Shown piece after piece: positions 60,505 through 64,000 of a DNA stretch of 64,000 bases. The translations under genes were made by a program, and so were the position numbers. The stretch covers positions 682,001-746,000 of the forward strand of contig NZ_JACHMP010000001.1 of NCBI RefSeq assembly GCF_014204985.1, in the 5' to 3' direction. The notes beneath the pieces were generated by a model. The model saw nothing but the letters and a program-made list of their open reading frames with translations. It ran no database searches and was not told the origin of the DNA. Source of the stretch: Streptosporangium becharense. GTDB taxonomy: Bacteria; Actinomycetota; Actinomycetes; Streptosporangiales; Streptosporangiaceae. Position 1 is the first letter of the stretch. Each line of letters opens with the position of its first letter.

Positions 60505-61619
60505 GGCAGCTCCGCGACGACCGCGGTGGGCCCGCCCGGCGGGCTGTCCACCCGGAAGCGGCCGTCCAGCGCGGCCACCCTGCGGGCCAGGCCGGACAGC
60601 CCGCCACCGGCGGGATCGGCGCCACCGCGCCCGTCGTCCCGGACGCACACGACGATCATCGTTCCCTCCCTGACGATCTCGACGGTGACCGAACCGGCCG
60701 CCCCGTGCTTGGCCGCGTTCGCGACCGCCTCACAGACCACGAAGTAGGCCGCGGTCTCCACCTGCGGGGCGGGCCGCTCGTCAAGACCGTAGTGCACCGT
60801 CACCGGCAGGCCGGCCCGCTCGGCGACGGTGGCGACGGCGTCCCTGAGCCCCAGGGAGTCCAGCGCCGTGGGGTAGACCCGCCAGGCCACGTCCCGCAGG
60901 TCCGCCAGCGCCTGGCGGGCCTGGTCGTGGGCCTGGTGGAGCAGGTCGTCGAGCAGTTCGGGTGAGCGGCCCCTGCGGGCGCGGCCGATCAGCACGGCCA
61001 GCGCGACCAGGCGCTGCTGGACCCCGTCGTGCAGGTCACGCTCGATGCGCCTGCGTTCCTGGTCGACGGCGGCCACGACGCCCGCGCGGGTCTCGGCCAG
61101 CTGGGCGACGCGGCGTTCGAGCAGCTCGGTGGGGCTGGGCCCGAGCAGTTTCCGGGCGGTCCGCCTTTCCAGACCGGCGAGCCCGGCCAGGCCCATCACC
61201 TCCAGGAAGAGCAGGACGGACCCGGCGACCAGCAGGTAGAGCGCGAGCGGCGGCGAGGCGGCCATGCCGTCGAACGGCTCACCGCGGAGCCAGTGCCAGG
61301 CGATGAGCACGGCGCTGCCGACCCCGGCGACCAGCAGGAACAGCACCAGGGCACCCAGGACCCCGACCGGCCACCGCCACGCCAGGTAGCGCAGCGCCCG
61401 GCGGCCGTCGTACCCGGACACCTCCTGCTCGCCGAGCAGCCGCAGTCGCAGGACCTCCGCGTCGGCCAGCCGGACCGCACCCGCCAGCACGCGCGGACGG
61501 GCCCGGGGCAGCAGCGTGAAGGGGCCCGCCAGGAGGAGGAAGGCCAGTCCGGCCGGAGCCGAGAGCACCCCGAGGGCGAGCCCGGCCAGTGCCCGGCAGG
61601 ACCGGATCACCGTGGTCAC
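60495..61619 (-). CDS. Sensor histidine kinase, HisKA_3 type
   Basis: A 374-residue membrane kinase. The N-terminus has a paired hydrophobic region (residues 8-35), then a linker, two more segments (about 90-115 and 125-150), and a HisKA_3 domain with the phospho-His in ERDLHDGVQQRLVAL. HATPase_c follows (VVCEAVANAAKHGAAG, RDDGRGGADPAGGGLSGLARRVAALDG). This N-terminal layout is that of putative sensor domains (DUF1707/sensor family) in LnrJ-like kinases. The GTG start overlaps the stop of the DedA gene (GTGA) and its own stop lies inside the regulator gene. Confidence 0.87.
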   Translation of the reverse strand: MTTVIRSCRALAGLALGVLSAPAGLAFLLLAGPFTLLPRARPRVLAGAVRLADAEVLRLRLLGEQEVSGYDGRRALRYLAWRWPVGVLGALVLFLLVAGVGSAVLIAWHWLRGEPFDGMAASPPLALYLLVAGSVLLFLEVMGLAGLAGLERRTARKLLGPSPTELLERRVAQLAETRAGVVAAVDQERRRIERDLHDGVQQRLVALAVLIGRARRGRSPELLDDLLHQAHDQARQALADLRDVAWRVYPTALDSLGLRDAVATVAERAGLPVTVHYGLDERPAPQVETAAYFVVCEAVANAAKHGAAGSVTVEIVREGTMIVVCVRDDGRGGADPAGGGLSGLARRVAALDGRFRVDSPPGGPTAVVAELPCG

Positions 61620-62257
61620 TGCTCGGCGTGGTGCTTGCCCTTGCGCTTGTCGGAGAGGCGGACCACCACGAAGATCACCATGGCGAGCACGACGATGGCG
61701 AGCACGGACTTGGAGACGATGCCCATGTACTGCTCGACCAGGGACCAGTTCTCCCCCAGCAGGTATCCGGCCATCACGAACGCCGTGTTCCAGATCAGGC
61801 TGCCCAGCGTGGTGAGGAGGGTGAAGACGGTGACCGGCATCCGCTCGACCCCGGCCGGGATCGAGATCAGGCTCCGGAAGATCGGGATCATCCGGCCGAA
61901 GAAGACGGTCTTCCTGCCGTGCTTGGCGAACCACGCCTCGGTCTTCTCGATGTCGGCGACGCTCACCAGCGGCAGCTTCGAGGCGATGGCCACCACGCGC
62001 TCCCGGCCGAGCAGCGCCCCGACCCCGTACAGGGCCAGCGCGCCGACCACCGACCCGAGGGTCGTCCAGAGCACGGCGTCGAACAGCCCCATGTTGCCCT
62101 TGCTGGCGGTGAACCCGGCCAGCGGCAGGATCACCTCGCTCGGCAGCGGCGGGAACAGGTTCTCCAGCGCGATGGCCAGCCCCGCTCCGGGCGCGCCCAG
62201 GGTTTCCATAAGGGAGATCGCCCATCCGGCGATTCCGTCGACATTCGGTGAACTCAT
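61616..62257 (-). CDS. DedA-family membrane protein
   Basis: A 213-residue integral membrane protein with the DedA/VTT signatures: ALENLFPPLPSEVILPLAGF near the N-terminus (E and PP before the re-entrant loop), then the FFGRMIPIFRSLISIPAGVERMPVTVFTLLTTLGSLIWN segment with the conserved F/G-R-x-x-P and G-x-x-x-M. Family members flip undecaprenyl phosphate or phospholipids and support membrane potential. It is the first gene of an operon with a two-component system. The ATG at 62257 lacks a ribosome site and is 7 nt after TAGCCT, so it is probably leaderless. Confidence 0.9.
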   Translation of the reverse strand: MSSPNVDGIAGWAISLMETLGAPGAGLAIALENLFPPLPSEVILPLAGFTASKGNMGLFDAVLWTTLGSVVGALALYGVGALLGRERVVAIASKLPLVSVADIEKTEAWFAKHGRKTVFFGRMIPIFRSLISIPAGVERMPVTVFTLLTTLGSLIWNTAFVMAGYLLGENWSLVEQYMGIVSKSVLAIVVLAMVIFVVVRLSDKRKGKHHAEQ

Positions 62258-62571
62258 AGGGACAAGGCTACGGAGAGCTGGGTACGGCGTGTATGAGGAA
62301 CGCCGTCGAGCCTGTCTCGGACACACCTCAGCGCCTTCCTGCGGAAAACCCCAGGAAGGCGCCGCGGCGGCGGCGCAGGACACCGCCTCGCGGACGTTTC
62401 AGCACGTCACCCGGCCGATCCGAGACCCCGCCGCAGGAAGGGCACAGGCGCCGGGCACCCGTTCCGGTCGCCGGCGGGCGGGTACGGGGGCCGGCGGGCC
62501 ACGCCGGGCGGCAGAGAAGTGTGACCCATCCCACACTCGCGCCGCCCGGCGCGCACCCCTCCCGGCCGGAT
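62258..62571. other. Intergenic region, promoter only
   Basis: A 314-nt GC-rich stretch between two minus-strand genes. Apart from the DedA promoter at 62265-62270, nothing recognisable is seen. Confidence 0.6.
62265..62270 (-). promoter_or_regulatory. -10 element TAGCCT of the DedA operon
   Basis: TAGCCT on the minus strand ends 7 nt before the DedA ATG, predicting a leaderless transcript. The same hexamer precedes the YigZ gene. Confidence 0.45.
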
Positions 62572-63201
62572 TCACTCTCTTGCGAGGTGGACCGGCTCCC
62601 CCGCCTCGATCTCCGCCCGCCCGGCGGTCAGCGTGGCGATCCAGCCGGGGAAGGTCGGCAGGTCGGCCTCGCGGACCGCGACGCGGAAGCCGACCTCGGC
62701 ACCGTAGACGACCTCCCTGACCTCGTACGGCGAGGCGCGCAGGTCGTTCTCCAGCCGCCCGGCCCTGATGTGGTCGACCGTCACGGTCATGACCCGGGCG
62801 GGCACCATCTCGGTCAGCGGAGTGAGGTCCAGCGTCTTGCCGACGGACGAGCCGTAGGCGCGGACCAGGCCGCCCGCGCCGAGCTTGACCCCGCCGAAGT
62901 AGCGGGTGACCACGGTCACCACGTCGGAGAGCCCTCTGCGCAGCAGTGTCTCCAACATCGGGGTGCCCGCGGTGCCGCCCGGCTCCCCGTCGTCGTCGGC
63001 CCGCTGGATCCCGCGGTCGCCGCCGATCACATAGGCCGAGCAGTTGTGGGTGGCGTCGCCGTACAGGCTCCTGCGGCCGGCGACGAACCGCCTGGCCTCC
63101 TCCTCGGAACGCGCCGGGCCGACCGCGCACAGGAACCGCGACCGTTTGATCTCGATCTCGTGCTCGGTGACGTCTTCCGGGGTCAGGTACGGTTCGCGCA
63201 C
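62572..63201 (-). CDS. YigZ/IMPACT-family protein
   Basis: A 209-residue protein. The N-terminal UPF0029 domain has IEIKRSRFLCAVGP, ATHNCSAYVIG, the conserved DDDGEPGGTAGTPML motif and VVTRYFGGVKLGAGGLVRAY. The C-terminal 75 residues are the DUF1949 ferredoxin-like domain. The human relative IMPACT inhibits the kinase GCN2; the bacterial role is unclear. The GTG at 63201 is 6 nt after TAGCCT and probably leaderless; an in-frame TTG 6 nt upstream is less likely. Confidence 0.9.
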   Translation of the reverse strand: MREPYLTPEDVTEHEIEIKRSRFLCAVGPARSEEEARRFVAGRRSLYGDATHNCSAYVIGGDRGIQRADDDGEPGGTAGTPMLETLLRRGLSDVVTVVTRYFGGVKLGAGGLVRAYGSSVGKTLDLTPLTEMVPARVMTVTVDHIRAGRLENDLRASPYEVREVVYGAEVGFRVAVREADLPTFPGWIATLTAGRAEIEAGEPVHLARE

Positions 63202-63207
63202 CCGCAA

Positions 63208-63213
63208 AGGCTA
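63208..63213 (-). promoter_or_regulatory. -10 element TAGCCT of the YigZ gene
   Basis: TAGCCT on the minus strand ends 6 nt before the GTG at 63201; no ribosome site is present. Confidence 0.45.
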
Positions 63214-63278
63214 CCGGCGCGCGGCCCGCCACTTCGGCGCCGGGACTGTTCGCAGTCCTCCTCCCGCGCATCCGACGG

Positions 63279-63362
63279 GACCGGCGGCCGGCCGCACGCC
63301 CGACGAGACCGGCGGCCGGCCGCACGCCCGACGAGACCGGCGGCCGGCCGCACGCCCGGCGG
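63279..63362. repeat. 28-nt tandem repeat, three copies
   Basis: Copies at 63279-63306, 63307-63334 and 63335-63362, the last with two changes near its end. The core GGCGGCCGGCCGCACGCCCG is itself partly palindromic (GCGGCCGGCCGC). Confidence 0.9.
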
Positions 63363-63587
63363 GACCACCGGCCGCCCGCCTGTGCACCCGGACGGGACAA
63401 CCGGTCCCCCGCACACCGGACGCGACCACCGGCAGGCGTCCCGCGCCCGGCCGCGGGTGCAACTCCGTACGTCTAACGGGCTGGGAACGGGGCATAGATA
63501 CCCCGGCTCCTCACAAGGCGACAAAGAGTAACTTTCATCGCAAGATGGCATGAAAACCATCAAAATCATGAAAGGTGCGAGACAGCC

Positions 63588-63607
63588 GGTGCCCGGGACC
63601 GGGCACC
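63588..63607. promoter_or_regulatory. Palindrome GGTGCCCGG-GA-CCGGGCACC
   Basis: Perfect 9-bp arms with a 2-nt centre, 121 nt upstream of the sulfotransferase start and 58 nt upstream of its predicted -35. The short loop favours a protein-binding site over an RNA hairpin. Confidence 0.45.
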
Positions 63608-63664
63608 ATCACCGACAGACGGATCCCCGCAAGCCGTGGACTCCCCGGCTCCTTTTCCAGGCTC

Positions 63665-63692
63665 TTGCCTTCGCGGGAAAAGGGATTATATT
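63665..63692 (+). promoter_or_regulatory. Probable promoter of the sulfotransferase gene
   Basis: TTGCCT (63665-63670), a 16-nt spacer and TATATT (63687-63692) in an unusually A/T-rich stretch 36 nt before the start codon. Confidence 0.5.
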
Positions 63693-63727
63693 TGCGATAC
63701 TGTCAGTAGGGATTAAGGGTAATAACG

Positions 63728-64000
63728 ATGCCCCTGCCGGATTTCCTCACGATAGGTGCCCCCAAGGCGGGAACGACCGCCCTGCACGCCGCGCTGGCCC
63801 GCCATCCGGGCCTGTTCCTCTCAGCGGTGAAGGAACCGAAGTTCTTTCTCAGCGACGGCCCGCCGCCGACCCGGGGCGGTCCGGGCGACGCCCAGACCTA
63901 CCGGGAACACATCTGGCGGCGCGAGGACTACGAGGACCTGTTCTCCGGCGCCCCGCCGGGCACCCTGCGGGGCGAGTCCACACCGTTCTACCTGTACGAC
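63728..64000 (+). CDS. Sulfotransferase, 5' part cut by the window edge
   Basis: Ninety-one residues of a sulfotransferase are visible. The PAPS 5'-phosphosulfate loop is FLTIGAPKAGTTAL (residues 6-19), followed by L-x-x-H-P-G-L-F-L-S-x-x-K-E-P-K-F-F and, near the edge, LRGESTPFYLYD. This is the pattern of bacterial heparan-sulfotransferase-like enzymes that move sulfate from PAPS to an acceptor hydroxyl or amine. The start follows AAGGG by 8 nt. The gene runs on past base 64000. The acceptor cannot be inferred from the fragment. Confidence 0.85.
   Translation, partial: MPLPDFLTIGAPKAGTTALHAALARHPGLFLSAVKEPKFFLSDGPPPTRGGPGDAQTYREHIWRREDYEDLFSGAPPGTLRGESTPFYLYD

Larger units (their letters stand above)
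63202..63727. other. 526-nt divergent intergenic region with repeats and a palindrome
   Basis: No gene is supported. It contains the YigZ promoter, a 28-nt tandem repeat (63279-63362), a sharp drop in GC content after 63500, a 20-nt palindrome (63588-63607) and a probable promoter for the sulfotransferase gene (63665-63692). Confidence 0.7.

Noticed and set aside
63279..63362. CRISPR-like or origin-like repeats
   Set aside because: Three contiguous 28-nt copies without spacers; no DnaA-box-like words and GC-rich throughout.
1..64000. tRNA, rRNA or riboswitch
   Set aside because: No cloverleaf with a T-loop GTTCRA-like core in the right context, no rRNA-like sequence, and no recognisable riboswitch core was found by reading; a covariance-model search could not be run.

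Overview
The window is high-GC DNA from an actinobacterium. Codon third positions are strongly G/C and many genes start with GTG. Genes are either led by GGAGG-type ribosome sites or appear leaderless, with a TANNNT box 6-8 nt before the start codon. The gene content (HrdB-like group 2 sigma factor, tricorn-type protease, DUF3040 protein, SMPI-like inhibitor, an MGH1-like/GH43/GH106 polysaccharide set, LacI-controlled sugar operons) suits a soil Streptosporangiales or Streptomycetales genome; the assignment to order is inference. No rRNA, tRNA, CRISPR array or insertion sequence was seen. One tyrosine recombinase is present but has no recognisable element around it.

Layout. 1-1830: end of an S9-type peptidase translationally coupled to a radical SAM enzyme, probably the edge of a peptide-modification locus. 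1963-4279: SUKH-like protein, SMP-30 lactonase, small secreted protein. 4470-8543: four-gene, stop/start-overlapping operon (CapK/PaaK-like adenylate-forming enzyme, small unknown protein, YghO-like acyltransferase, Acg-like nitroreductase) divergent from a leaderless TetR gene (8743). This is the least understood coherent unit in the window. 9554-19112: NAD(P)-binding oxidoreductase, ACC deaminase, secreted protein, group 2 sigma factor, DoxX, SRPBCC protein, a MurG paralogue, an LRR protein and a PLP decarboxylase. 19166-24755: two-gene secreted glycoside hydrolase operon whose products share a C-terminal discoidin-like module, with two LacI-type operators upstream. 25394-29460: DUF2071, AlkZ-like winged-helix protein, tyrosine recombinase, Pro/Glu-rich protein.

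29477-44270 is a complete L-rhamnose regulon: a Tat-exported GH106-type alpha-L-rhamnosidase, rhamnulose-1-phosphate aldolase/lactaldehyde dehydrogenase, RhaI-type isomerase, four-part ABC importer (RhaT, RhaP, RhaQ, RhaS), a divergent LacI repressor and rhamnulokinase. Two copies of an ACGTTTTA operator lie in the divergent promoter region. Together these release rhamnose outside the cell, import it, isomerise and phosphorylate it, cleave it and oxidise the lactaldehyde.

44482-64000 holds mostly housekeeping and regulatory genes: two RimJ-like acetyltransferases, PlsC, a MecA_N-type penicillin-binding protein, DUF3040, tricorn protease, a WYL regulator divergent from an alpha/beta hydrolase, an I36 inhibitor, a DesK/DesR-like two-component pair, an SGNH hydrolase, isochorismate synthase, a DedA-kinase-response regulator operon, a YigZ-family protein and the start of a sulfotransferase cut by the window edge. 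Short GC-rich tandem repeats sit in many intergenic spaces, several directly at gene 3' ends, and several convergent or operon ends carry long perfect hairpins.
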